A DNA stretch of 64,000 bases from positions 3,038,001 through 3,102,000 of the forward strand of contig NZ_CP081848.1 of NCBI RefSeq assembly GCF_018982885.2, read 5' to 3'. The notes under the pieces are model-generated. The model made no database searches. It saw only the letters and a program-made list of their open reading frames with translations, and was not told the origin of the DNA. The first letter of the stretch is position 1. Each line of letters opens with the position of its first letter. Below, in pieces: positions 49,156 to 58,758 of this stretch. The stretch is from Polymorphobacter megasporae. GTDB lineage: Bacteria > Pseudomonadota > Alphaproteobacteria > Sphingomonadales > Sphingomonadaceae. The position numbers and the translations under genes are program-made.

Positions 49156-49605
49156 ATGAACTCTACCGTTAAAACTGCGGCCTTGGCTTTCAGCATCGTG
49201 GTGTCGAGCACGGCTGCGTCCGCCGCGACCACCGATTTCGGCGCATTCTGGAGCAAGTTTCGCAATGCGGTGGTCGCCCACGATCTGGCGAAGGTCGCCG
49301 CATTGACGAAGTTTCCGCTGTCGGCCGGCTTCGATAGCGACCAGGACCATCCGGCCAAAATCGGCCGCACCCAGTTCGCTCGCTACATGGCGACCGAACT
49401 CAAGTGCGAGTCAGGCGATGGTGGCACGACCTTCAACATGATCCGGTCGCGGGTGCAGCCGAACGGAAAATATGACGTCCAGGACGCCCACAGCGCCACG
49501 GTCGGCCGGTTTGAGTTCGCCAACAGCTCGACCGGCTGGCACCTCACGTCGTTGAATTATGGAAGCACGGTCGAATACCAGCATCGACTGCGTGGGACGT
49601 GCTGA
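49156..49605 (+). CDS. Secreted hypothetical protein paired with the amidase
   Basis: The 149-aa product has a signal peptide (MNSTVKTAALAFSIVVSSTA, cleaved near ASA-ATT) and two cysteines in the mature part (in LKCESG and at the last residue) that could form a disulfide. It is not recognised. It begins 1 bp after the amidase stop and must be co-translated with it. A periplasmic partner next to a peptidoglycan hydrolase could be an immunity protein or a co-factor; this is inference from context only. Confidence 0.72.
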   Translation: MNSTVKTAALAFSIVVSSTAASAATTDFGAFWSKFRNAVVAHDLAKVAALTKFPLSAGFDSDQDHPAKIGRTQFARYMATELKCESGDGGTTFNMIRSRVQPNGKYDVQDAHSATVGRFEFANSSTGWHLTSLNYGSTVEYQHRLRGTC

Positions 49606-49713
49606 GCTTCGGCGAGTGGCCCTCTCGGCGAATCGCACGACAGCCCTGATCGACTAAGATGCCTAGTTGCGGGATGCGGCTGCCGAACCCCGCGCTTCGC
49701 TAGAAAATGCGAC

Positions 49714-50223
49714 CTAGTTCTTCGATACCGTCGGCTTGACCGGCTCGGCGCTTGCGGTCGCAGCGATCACCGGCGGCGGCGCGGCGAGCGCGGTTTCGAG
49801 GCGCTTGGCGGCCGAGCAGTCGGTCTTGCACAGCGTCTTGATACGGTCGAGGTTGACCCGCGCGCGCGTTGTTGCGCCGCGCGCGATCAGCGCCTTGCCC
49901 TGCCCTTCGAGCGCGCCGAGGTCGTTCGGCTCGAGCGACAGTGCCTCGCGATAATATTTGATCGCGCGGCCCGGCAGGCTCTGCATGTCATACGCGTGGG
50001 CGATGCCGAGGAAGGCGCGCGCATCCTTCGGATCGACAGCTAGCGCGGCCTCGAACGCGTCGATCGCTGCCGGAGCCTGGCCCTTGTCGAGCGCGGCCTG
50101 ACCGATCGCGACCCAGCGCAGCGACGCCGGCGACACGGTGTCGTCGCTTGCCGCGCCGATCGCGACGGTCGCCGCCGCCCCGGTAACCAGCAGCGCGAGG
50201 GGAATCGACCAGGCTTTACGCAT
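49714..50223 (-). CDS. TPR repeat protein, exported or anchored
   Basis: The 169-aa protein has an N-terminal hydrophobic segment (residues 5-24: WSIPLALLVTGAAATVAIGA), then tetratricopeptide repeats (GQAALDKGQAPAAIDAFEAALAVDP, GRAIKYYREALSLEPND). ATG 50223 is chosen as the anchor start; a frame upstream to 50313 is not convincing. Function is unknown. It is 50 bp downstream of the RNA methyltransferase gene on the same strand. Confidence 0.78.
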   Translation of the reverse strand: MRKAWSIPLALLVTGAAATVAIGAASDDTVSPASLRWVAIGQAALDKGQAPAAIDAFEAALAVDPKDARAFLGIAHAYDMQSLPGRAIKYYREALSLEPNDLGALEGQGKALIARGATTRARVNLDRIKTLCKTDCSAAKRLETALAAPPPVIAATASAEPVKPTVSKN

Positions 50224-50273
50224 TTCGGCTCGCTCCGATGGTGTCTTGACCGACTTAATCCGCAGCGATCGTA

Positions 50274-51461
50274 TCAGACCCGGGTCAGTCGCGCGATGTA
50301 GAATCCGTCGCACCCGTGGGCCCCCGGTGTCAGCACGAGGCTGTTTACGGCCTCGCCCCCTGTCGGGTTGCTGAACATCACGGATTTAAATGTTGCGTTG
50401 CGGCGAAGCCATGCGGCAATCTGCGCCTCACCTTCCTCGGGGAGCAGCGAGCAGACGATATAGACGAGCACGCCACCGGATTTGACGAGCGTCGAGCCGA
50501 GATCGAGCAGCCGCGCCTGCGCCTCGTTGAGCCGGTCGAGCCGCGCCGGGGTCAGCCGCCAGCGCGCCTCGGGGTTACGCCGCCACGTTCCCGTCCCCGA
50601 ACACGGCGCGTCGATGACAACGAGATCGGCGGCTTCACGAAGATCGGTCAGCTTGTCGCGCTCGGCCCCCGGGTTGAGCAGCCGCCGCTCAACGATCGAT
50701 ACCCCGGCACGGTCGAGGCGCGGCCCCATGCGGTCGAGCCGCCCGCGATCGGTGTCGGTGGCGATCAAGCGCCCGTCGTTTTGCATCGCGGCGGCAAGCG
50801 CGAGGGTCTTGCCCCCCGCCCCGGCGCACAGGTCGACGACGGTCATGCCGGGCTCGGCCCCGCAGACCGCGGCGGCGATCTGGCTGCCCTCGTCCTGAAT
50901 CTCGATCTCGCCGGCAAGGAACTGCGGCGTCGTTTCGACAGCGAGCGGCAACGTCGTCCGCAGGCCGTTGGCGGCGAAGCGCGTCGGCTCGGCCCCTTCG
51001 ATATGGACGGCATCGCGCGTCGTCTGCAGCGTGTTGACCCGCAGATCGAGCGGTGCCCGCCCAAGCAGCGCCGCGACCTGACGTGGCGTATCGGCCCCGA
51101 AGCGGCGCTCGAGCTTCTCGACGAGCCAGCCCGGCGCGGGATTGGTCGCGGATGAAATCTCGTTGTGGACCAGCGCCGCCGGCGTGTGCCCGATCCCGCC
51201 GAACAGCGCGAGCAACTGCGGTGCGTTGGCGCGAGCGTGTCCGATCAACGCGCCGCGCCCGCTCGCGGGGCGATCGCCGATGCTGCGGACGACGTCGTAG
51301 ATCAGGTCGCGAACCGCGCGGCGGTCTTTCGACCCGGCGTAGCGGCGTGCCGCGAAATAGCGCGCGATGATCGTGTCGGCAGCGGCTCCGCTGTCACGCG
51401 CGGCATCGGCAATCAGGTCGATGCATTCGATCGCCGCCTGAACGCGGGCCCCGGGGGTCAT
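50274..51461 (-). CDS. RsmB/NOP family RNA methyltransferase
   Basis: The 395-aa protein methylates cytosine C5 in RNA. SAM-binding is in VVDLCAGAGGKTLALA; the motif IV DAPCSGTGTWRRNPEARW and the catalytic cysteine in VYIVCSLLPEEGE are both intact. It is 31 bp downstream of guaB, so probably co-transcribed. Whether the target is 16S rRNA is unknown. Confidence 0.93.
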   Translation of the reverse strand: MTPGARVQAAIECIDLIADAARDSGAAADTIIARYFAARRYAGSKDRRAVRDLIYDVVRSIGDRPASGRGALIGHARANAPQLLALFGGIGHTPAALVHNEISSATNPAPGWLVEKLERRFGADTPRQVAALLGRAPLDLRVNTLQTTRDAVHIEGAEPTRFAANGLRTTLPLAVETTPQFLAGEIEIQDEGSQIAAAVCGAEPGMTVVDLCAGAGGKTLALAAAMQNDGRLIATDTDRGRLDRMGPRLDRAGVSIVERRLLNPGAERDKLTDLREAADLVVIDAPCSGTGTWRRNPEARWRLTPARLDRLNEAQARLLDLGSTLVKSGGVLVYIVCSLLPEEGEAQIAAWLRRNATFKSVMFSNPTGGEAVNSLVLTPGAHGCDGFYIARLTRV

Positions 51462-51492
51462 ATTGTCGTGTTCACTAAATCGAGGGTCCCGG

Positions 51493-53058
<1,566 letters not shown>

Positions 53059-53080
53059 CACCGAAATCAACTTGGTGTGA

Positions 53081-54334
53081 TCAGGCCTTCGAGTTCAGCC
53101 AGGTCATCCAGTATGACGCGAGCGCCTCGCGCGGCGCACCCTTGACCAGCTGGAGCGCGGCAGTCGCCCCGGCCTTGTCGCCCGCCTTGGCCAGCGTCGC
53201 GCCGAGACGCAGGTTCGCCGTCGCGGTGTCGACCCCGCCCTTGGTCAGCGCGAGCCGGTACATGTCGGCCGCCTTGGCGTAATCGCCATAGCCGAAATAG
53301 GCGTCGCCCTGGCCCATCGCGGTCTTGCCGGTGGCGGCAGCCCGCGCTTCCTTGTCACCCGCCGCAAGGCCGGCCTTGTCGGCGGCGAGTCGGGTCGTGA
53401 TCGACTTGTTATAGTCGGCGATATACGGCTTGCTGCTCGAGAGCATGCCCTTCTGGACGCCCTCGGCGAGCACGGTCTTCGCCTCGCCCGGCAGGCCCTT
53501 GCCGATCGCGGTCTCGACATATTCGGCATAATCGCGCTCGCCGTTAAGCGCCCCGGCGGCGTCCATCAGGCGGAAGATGTCGAGGTTCGACTGATCGTCG
53601 GTCTTGACGCTGTCGCGGTAGACGAGCAACGCGTCGCGCCAGTTGACCGGGTTCGGATATGCCGTGACGAGATCCATCGACGCCGACTGGACGAGCGCCG
53701 GCAGCTTGGCATCAACCGCGATCTTAAGCTCGGTCCGGTACAGCGATTCATCGGGGGTCTTGCCCGACGCCTTCGTCGCCGCGATCGCCCTCTGCAGCGA
53801 TGCGATCGCCTGCGGGTTCTGCTTCTGACGCGAATACAGCACCGCAAGATTGCTGAAGATGTCGGGATCGTTCGGCGTCATCGTCGCGAGCTGCTCATAA
53901 TATTGCGTCGCGGCATTATAGTCGTTCCGCTGGAGCGATAGCGCGGCGAGGTTCTTGACATACTTCGGCTTGTCAGCTGCGGGCAGGAACTCGCTGTTCG
54001 CCGACGCCTTGATCGCTTCCTCAAGAAGCGCATTGTCCTTGAGCTTGTTACCGAGCCCGAGCTTCATCTGGCTGATGAAGAAAATGTCGGTCGAATTGAG
54101 GTTGCCCGCGGCCTCGGCGGTGCGGAGCTGCGCCAGCGCGCCGGCGTTGTCACCCGCGGCTTCGAGCTTCTGCGCCTCGACGAGAACCGGGCGAACGGGC
54201 TTCGAAATGTTCTTGGCATCGACCGCGCCGGGCGCGGCAGCGGCGGCAGCCTCGGCCTTCTTCGCGGTGGCGGGGGCGGCGATCGCGGTCGTCGCGAGCA
54301 TCGCGGCAAGCAACAGGCGTGAAGTCGGCGTCAT
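53081..54334 (-). CDS. Exported tetratricopeptide repeat protein
   Basis: The 417-aa protein has a signal peptide (MTPTSRLLLAAMLATTAIAA, cleaved before or in PATAKKAEA) and a helical body with TPR pattern (YEQLATMTPNDPDIFSNLAVLYSRQKQNPQAIASLQRAI). It is presumed periplasmic. Function is unknown. It diverges from yaaA with a 128-bp gap that contains a LexA box. Confidence 0.83.
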   Translation of the reverse strand: MTPTSRLLLAAMLATTAIAAPATAKKAEAAAAAAPGAVDAKNISKPVRPVLVEAQKLEAAGDNAGALAQLRTAEAAGNLNSTDIFFISQMKLGLGNKLKDNALLEEAIKASANSEFLPAADKPKYVKNLAALSLQRNDYNAATQYYEQLATMTPNDPDIFSNLAVLYSRQKQNPQAIASLQRAIAATKASGKTPDESLYRTELKIAVDAKLPALVQSASMDLVTAYPNPVNWRDALLVYRDSVKTDDQSNLDIFRLMDAAGALNGERDYAEYVETAIGKGLPGEAKTVLAEGVQKGMLSSSKPYIADYNKSITTRLAADKAGLAAGDKEARAAATGKTAMGQGDAYFGYGDYAKAADMYRLALTKGGVDTATANLRLGATLAKAGDKAGATAALQLVKGAPREALASYWMTWLNSKA

Positions 54335-54413
54335 CAGTGTCTCCCATCGGACTAATTTGCCCCAGCGCTAAGCCGCTGAAACGTTGCGGTCAATCGCGTA
54401 GCAAGCGCCGCAT

Positions 54414-54428
54414 GAACGACTTTTGAAC
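54414..54428. promoter_or_regulatory. LexA (SOS) box upstream of yaaA
   Basis: GAACGACTTTTGAAC is a perfect LexA repeat on the complementary strand (GTTC-N7-GTTC), ending 34 bp before the yaaA start. A second, one-mismatch copy (GTTCAGACAAGGTTT) lies at 54430-54444. The TPR gene on the other side starts at 54334. Confidence 0.65.
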
Positions 54429-54462
54429 TGTTCAGACAAGGTTTCGCTCCCTAGGCAGGGGC

Positions 54463-55236
54463 ATGCTTGCTGTCCTTTCCCCCGCCAAGACCCTCGATCT
54501 CGAGACCCCGGTGCCCGCGGTCGACGCGACCGAGCCGCGCTTCATCGCCGAGGCGGAACGGCTGGCCAAGGTCGCGGCCAAGCTGCGGCCATCGGCGTTG
54601 CGCAAGCTGATGCACATTTCGGAAGCGCTCGCCGAGCTCAACGCGGCGCGGTTCAAGGCGTTCGAGACGCCGTTCACGCCCGAAAACGCCCGACCTGCGC
54701 TATATACGTTCGACGGCGACGTCTATTCGGGGCTCGACGGACCGGCGATGACTGCGGAAACCGTCGATTTCGCGCAGGATCACGTCCGCATCCTGTCGGG
54801 TCTGTACGGCGTGTTGCGCCCGCTCGACCTGATGCAGGCGTACCGGCTCGAAATGGGAATCAAGCTTCCGGTCGGCCGGACGAAGACGCTCGTCGATTTC
54901 TGGGGCGAACGGATCGCGAAGGCATTGGCCGAGGACCTTGCCGACCATGACGACAAAACGCTGATCAACCTCGCCAGCGTCGAATATTTCGATGCGGTCG
55001 CGGTCGATAAATTACCGGGCAAAGTCATCGCGATCGATTTTCGCGACAACGACGGCGGCGCGCTGCGCTTCAATACCTTCATCGCGAAAAAGGCGCGCGG
55101 CGCCATGGCGCGATTCATGTGCGACGAGCGGCTCGATCACCCCGACGGTCTCAAGCACTTCACCGCCGAGGGCTACAAATTCGATGCGCGGCGGTCGGAT
55201 GACGAACGTTGGACATTCATCCGGGCAAAGTCCTGA
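54463..55236 (+). CDS. yaaA: Peroxide stress protein YaaA
   Basis: The 257-aa protein fits YaaA, which limits free iron and oxidative DNA damage in E. coli. Motifs: MLAVLSPAKTLDLETP at the start, the YTFDGDVYSGLD segment, LYGVLRPLDLMQAYRLEMG, INLASVEYFDAV and ARGAMARFMCDERL. ATG 54463 has AGGCAGGGG upstream. A perfect LexA box at 54414-54428 suggests it is also part of the SOS response here. Confidence 0.94.
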   Translation: MLAVLSPAKTLDLETPVPAVDATEPRFIAEAERLAKVAAKLRPSALRKLMHISEALAELNAARFKAFETPFTPENARPALYTFDGDVYSGLDGPAMTAETVDFAQDHVRILSGLYGVLRPLDLMQAYRLEMGIKLPVGRTKTLVDFWGERIAKALAEDLADHDDKTLINLASVEYFDAVAVDKLPGKVIAIDFRDNDGGALRFNTFIAKKARGAMARFMCDERLDHPDGLKHFTAEGYKFDARRSDDERWTFIRAKS

Positions 55237-55451
55237 GCCCGCTTTAGGAGGTCGACGGGTTCGCGAGCTTCGTTAATCTACACAGGCGAAGAGCAGTCAT
55301 CCCCGACAGCGTGAGTGATGTGTCGTCGATTCTTGGCGATCCCGGCTATGTGCAAGATGGCTGCTCCGCAGCGCCAGACCGTCGAGCAAAGGCAAAGATA
55401 CGGCTCCGGCTATCCCGTGACTGCACGATAAGCCCGCACTCAAGGTGGCGC

Positions 55452-55488
55452 GCAAAACAAAGGGGCCGGACGTTTCCGCCCGGCCCCC
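55452..55488 (-). terminator. Rho-independent terminator of the lipoprotein gene
   Basis: GGGGCCGG (55462-55469) pairs with CCGGCCCC (55480-55487). On the minus strand the stem is followed by TTTGTTTT (complement of 55454-55461). It lies about 24 bp after the lipoprotein gene's stop. The rest of 55237-55451, after yaaA, shows no gene. Confidence 0.85.
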
Positions 55489-55511
55489 GTATTCGACGAT
55501 ATCAGAGAAGC

Positions 55512-55925
55512 TTAGTTCTTCTTCATCGCGTCGGCCTTGGCATCCATCGAATCCTTGGTCGCCTTGGCATGTTCCTTCATCGCGTCGGCAGTCTTCGACG
55601 CATCGTCCTTCATCGCGCTCGCCTTGTCCTTGGCAGCGTCGACCATGGCGTCGGCCTTCTTGTCGGTCGAGTCCTTCATCGCGCTGGCATCCGACTTGGC
55701 GGCGTCGACAACGCCATCGGCCTTGGTCTTCATCGCATCGGCGGCGGCATCGGTCGTCGTCGTCGCGGTCGTCGTCGTCGACGTCATCGCATCGCTCGCC
55801 GGGGCCGACGCGTCGGTCGCAACCGGGGTGGTCGTCGTCGTGTCGGTGGTTTCAGCAGCCTTCTTGCCGCAGGCACCGAGCAGGCCGAGGCTGGCAACAG
55901 CGACCAGCGTAATGGCAGTCTTCAT
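55512..55925 (-). CDS. Ala/Lys/Asp-rich lipoprotein
   Basis: The 137-aa product has a lipoprotein signal with lipobox LLGAC (Cys19). The mature part starts with a Thr/Ala linker (TTDTTTTTPVATDASAP) and continues with 11-residue-type heptad-like repeats (KSDASAMKDSTDKKADAMVD), an amphipathic helix similar in composition to LEA-like or entericidin-linked proteins. It may be a periplasmic stress or envelope spacer. No function is assigned. Confidence 0.8.
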   Translation of the reverse strand: MKTAITLVAVASLGLLGACGKKAAETTDTTTTTPVATDASAPASDAMTSTTTTATTTTDAAADAMKTKADGVVDAAKSDASAMKDSTDKKADAMVDAAKDKASAMKDDASKTADAMKEHAKATKDSMDAKADAMKKN

Positions 55926-56007
55926 TGTCGTTCTCCGTAGGAAATGATGCGTGACGTACGCGAACGCGTCGTTAGCGAAATCGGAGGCGCTTGCGAAGCG
56001 TGAATAT

Positions 56008-56030
56008 GAGCGGCAAATTAACCGCCGCTC
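56008..56030 (-). terminator. Hairpin after the exbD pair
   Basis: GAGCGGC (56008-56014) pairs with GCCGCTC (56024-56030). It lies 28 bp after the last gene of the tonB operon on the minus strand. No U-tract follows, so it may be a transcript-protecting hairpin rather than an intrinsic terminator. Confidence 0.45.
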
Positions 56031-56057
56031 AATCCTCGCCGCCTGCGTCCTTGAAAG

Positions 56058-56480
56058 CTATTGGTTCGCGTAAGCCTCATTCCCGACGAAGCCCATCTTC
56101 TTGACGCCCGAACGCTGCGCCGCTGCCATGACCTCGTCGACCACGACGTACTTTGCCAAAGCATCGGGCTTCAGCCGGAGCTCGGGTTCGACCGGCATCG
56201 CCACCGCCTGCTTCATGTAGCCGATCAACTGGGGAAGCGTGACTTCCTTGTTGTTCCAGTAGATCGCACCGAGGAAGTCGATGTTGACCTGGTTGAAGTC
56301 GGGCTTGACGTCCGACGGATTGGGGTTGGGCGGCGGCAGGTCGAGCTTGACCGCATGCGTCTGGATCGGAATCGTGATGATGAACATGATCAGCAGGACG
56401 AGCATGACGTCGATCAACGGAGTCGTGTTGATGTCCATCATCGGGCTGCCTTCGCCGCCACCACCGGAACTAATCGCCAT
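56058..56480 (-). CDS. exbD: ExbD/TolR biopolymer transport protein (second copy)
   Basis: The 140-aa protein has one transmembrane helix (residues 18-40) with the conserved DINTTPLIDVMLVLLIMFII, including Asp in the helix, and a periplasmic C-terminal domain. It would use proton-motive force with ExbB to energise TonB. It is the last gene of tonB-exbB-exbD-exbD. Its ribosome binding site AAGGAG follows a 9-bp hairpin at 56494-56514. Confidence 0.93.
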   Translation of the reverse strand: MAISSGGGGEGSPMMDINTTPLIDVMLVLLIMFIITIPIQTHAVKLDLPPPNPNPSDVKPDFNQVNIDFLGAIYWNNKEVTLPQLIGYMKQAVAMPVEPELRLKPDALAKYVVVDEVMAAAQRSGVKKMGFVGNEAYANQ

Positions 56481-56493
56481 TTCTATACTCCTT

Positions 56494-56514
56494 GCGGCGG
56501 GCGCGGCCCGCCGC
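56494..56514 (-). other. Perfect hairpin just before the second exbD
   Basis: GCGGCGGGC (56494-56502) pairs with GCCCGCCGC (56506-56514) around GCG. On the minus strand the stem is followed at once by AAGGAG, the ribosome binding site of the second exbD. It could stabilise or partly mask the site. Confidence 0.6.
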
Positions 56515-56522
56515 TTTGTATC

Positions 56523-56999
56523 TTAACGTTCGGTGATCGTGCCGGCAGGCGGCTCCGAGATGAAGCCGATCTTCTGGAAGCCCGCGCGCTGGAGCGTGTA
56601 GATCACACCCCCGACGCAGCGATATTCCATGTTGGCGTCACCGCGGATATGGACCTCGGGCAGTTCCTGCTTCGAGCCCGCATCCTTCTGCCGCTTGATT
56701 TCAGCACGGAGCGCCGCGACCGAGCGATCGAGGAGTTCCTGCTTCGTCGCGATCTTCTGCTGACCCCAGTACGTGTTGCAGGCGGCATCGACCGACAGCA
56801 ACACGTTCTCGGGCTTGGTCGTCGTCGGCAGATTGGCGACCTTCGGCAGCGACAACGGGATCGTCTGGATGACGACCGGAACGGTGATCAGGAAGATGAT
56901 CAGCAGCACCAGCATGACGTCGACGAGCGGCGTCGTGTTGATGTCGGTCATCGGCCCTTCTTCACCGCTTTCGTCCGGTGATCCGACATTCATCGACAT
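56523..56999 (-). CDS. exbD: ExbD/TolR biopolymer transport protein (first copy)
   Basis: The 158-aa protein has the TDINTTPLVDVMLVLLIIFLI transmembrane motif. Its periplasmic part is longer than the second copy's and contains a cysteine pair (in AACNTYWG and in YRCVGG). It is the third gene of the tonB operon, 22 bp after exbB. Paired exbD genes are common in xanthomonads and sphingomonads. Confidence 0.93.
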   Translation of the reverse strand: MSMNVGSPDESGEEGPMTDINTTPLVDVMLVLLIIFLITVPVVIQTIPLSLPKVANLPTTTKPENVLLSVDAACNTYWGQQKIATKQELLDRSVAALRAEIKRQKDAGSKQELPEVHIRGDANMEYRCVGGVIYTLQRAGFQKIGFISEPPAGTITER

Positions 57000-57021
57000 G
57001 GTAAAGCCCTCGTCTTATCGA

Positions 57022-57741
57022 TCAACGCGCGACTACGGGCTTGCCCGAAACGACCATCGTCTCCGAGGGGACGCGAGCACCCGACATCAGGTAGCCGTGG
57101 ACGTCCGAGGCGAAGTCGCCGAGCTTTTCGGTGACCGACTTGTTGCGGCGGATCAGGTAGTTGTACCCGAGCACGGCGGGAACGGCGACGAACAGGCCGA
57201 GCGCGGTCATGATCAGCGCTTCACCGACCGGGCCGGCAACCTTGTCGATCGATGCCTGACCGGCGATGCCGATGTTGATCAGCGCGCGGTAAATACCGAT
57301 GACGGTGCCCATAAGACCGACGAACGGAGCGGTTGAACCGACCGAGGCGAGGAAGGCGAGACCGCCCTGGAGCTTCGACACGACGCTCGCGTTCGAACGG
57401 TTGAGCGCCATCGTCACCCACTCGTGCTGATCGATCTTGTCGGTCAGGCGGCCTTCGTGATGCTCCGAAGCGCGCAGGCCGTCGTCGACGATCTGGCGGA
57501 ACGCGCTGTTCTTGCCGAGCTTCGATGCGCCGTCCTTGAGGCTGGGCGCGGCCCAGAACTTCTTCTCGAGCTCACCGGCGTCGGCAAGCACCTTCCGCTG
57601 GTCCCACCACTTGGTCAGGATGATGTACCACGAACCGAGCGACATGACGACGAGAACGCCGAAAATCGCCTGGGTGATGATACCGCCCTGTTGCAGGGCC
57701 TGCATCAGGCCGTAGGGGTTGGTCGTAGCAACGGTTTCCAT
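57022..57741 (-). CDS. exbB: ExbB/TolQ/MotA proton channel protein
   Basis: The 239-aa protein has three hydrophobic segments (near 22-42, about 135-155 and 175-195) with GSTAPFVGLMGTVIGIYRAL and EALIMTALGLFVAVPAVLGYN, the standard ExbB motifs. It is the channel part of the energising complex. It follows tonB after an 81-bp gap with a strong hairpin. Confidence 0.95.
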   Translation of the reverse strand: METVATTNPYGLMQALQQGGIITQAIFGVLVVMSLGSWYIILTKWWDQRKVLADAGELEKKFWAAPSLKDGASKLGKNSAFRQIVDDGLRASEHHEGRLTDKIDQHEWVTMALNRSNASVVSKLQGGLAFLASVGSTAPFVGLMGTVIGIYRALINIGIAGQASIDKVAGPVGEALIMTALGLFVAVPAVLGYNYLIRRNKSVTEKLGDFASDVHGYLMSGARVPSETMVVSGKPVVAR

Positions 57742-57790
57742 CTGGTTTTCCTTGCGATGTCGCGATTTATCGTGATCGGGTTACGGTCTT

Positions 57791-57814
57791 GTCCGCCCGG
57801 TGAGCCGGGCGGAC
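57791..57814 (-). other. Perfect 10-bp hairpin between tonB and exbB
   Basis: GTCCGCCCGG (57791-57800) pairs with CCGGGCGGAC (57805-57814) around TGAG. No U-tract follows on the minus strand (next bases AAGACC). It is probably an mRNA-processing or stability element, or a partial terminator within the operon. Confidence 0.6.
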
Positions 57815-57822
57815 GGGTGCGG

Positions 57823-58479
57823 TTATTTACGGATCTGCCAGCGGATCGGCAGGACTTTCGTCGATGCGACCGGCGTTCCGTTCTGGAGTGCAGGCTTGAA
57901 GCGGAAGCGACGCTGCGCGATCTGGCAGGTCTTCTCGTCGAGCTTCGGAAAGCCGCTCGACGTCGTCACCGCGCAGGTATCGACCTTGCCCTGTGCACTG
58001 ATCCCGATCGTGATGACCGTCCGGCCCTCCTCCTCGGCGCGGAGCGAAGCCGGCGGATAGTCATCCTCCGAAACTTCGAGACTGCGCGGATTGGCGGTCG
58101 CGGCCTGGGTCGGACCCGTCGGAGCGGGCGGCGCAGGCGCAGCAACCGGAGCCGGCGGAGCGACATACGTCACCGGCGGCGGCGGCGCGACGTTCTGCGT
58201 CGTGATCGTCGGCGGCGGCGGACTGTCGTTCTGGACGGTCACTTCCGGGGGCGGAACGAACGGCGGAATCTCGATGTCCTTCGGCGGCGGCGGCGGCGGT
58301 TCGTCGGGCGGCGGCGCCTCTTCCTTGATGTTGACCGTCTCGAGCGGTCCGACGATGTGCTTGACCATCTTCAGCGCGAGTCCGGTTATGAGCGCATAGC
58401 CGAGGAAGATGTGAATGATCACGGCGATGCCGAGACCGATCATCTTGCCTCTGCTAATTCCCTGATCAGCGTAAGCCAT
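57823..58479 (-). CDS. tonB: TonB energy transducer
   Basis: The 218-aa protein has an N-terminal transmembrane helix (residues 10-33), a Pro-rich spacer (EAPPPDEPPPPPPKDIEIPP, PPAPVAAPAPP) and a C-terminal TonB domain (YPPASLRAEEEGRTVITI through RRFRFKPALQNG). It transfers energy to outer membrane receptors. It is the first gene of tonB-exbB-exbD-exbD. The 279-bp gap upstream (58480-58758) holds no gene; a TTGACA at 58567-58572 on the plus strand has no good -10. Confidence 0.94.
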   Translation of the reverse strand: MAYADQGISRGKMIGLGIAVIIHIFLGYALITGLALKMVKHIVGPLETVNIKEEAPPPDEPPPPPPKDIEIPPFVPPPEVTVQNDSPPPPTITTQNVAPPPPVTYVAPPAPVAAPAPPAPTGPTQAATANPRSLEVSEDDYPPASLRAEEEGRTVITIGISAQGKVDTCAVTTSSGFPKLDEKTCQIAQRRFRFKPALQNGTPVASTKVLPIRWQIRK

Positions 58480-58758
58480 AACTCGAGCGAGACTCCCTCA
58501 AATGACCGGAGCGCCCCGTGGCGCGCCATGAATGCGTGGACTCAGTCTCGCCGATCAACGCTCGGTTTGACAAGCGAACAATCCAGTTTAGCGCATTATG
58601 TTGCGCTGCAACGTGGCTTGACGTCCGAACATTAGCCGCCGAGCCGTCGAGCCGCAACCCGCTTTGTCGCGCGTTAACAGATTAGTCAGTCTCGAGCGCG
58701 TCTTGCCGCGACCGCCACCACAGCCTAAGCCGCGACCATCCCCAAACCGGAGCGAATA

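Noticed and set aside
55537-55947. Plus-strand 136-aa frame opposite the lipoprotein
   Set aside because: The minus-strand frame has a lipobox, a helix repeat and a terminator; the plus frame is its mirror.
58567-58599. TTGACA at 58567 as a promoter for the exported protein at 58759
   Set aside because: No -10 hexamer at a suitable spacing; too far from the gene start to call.
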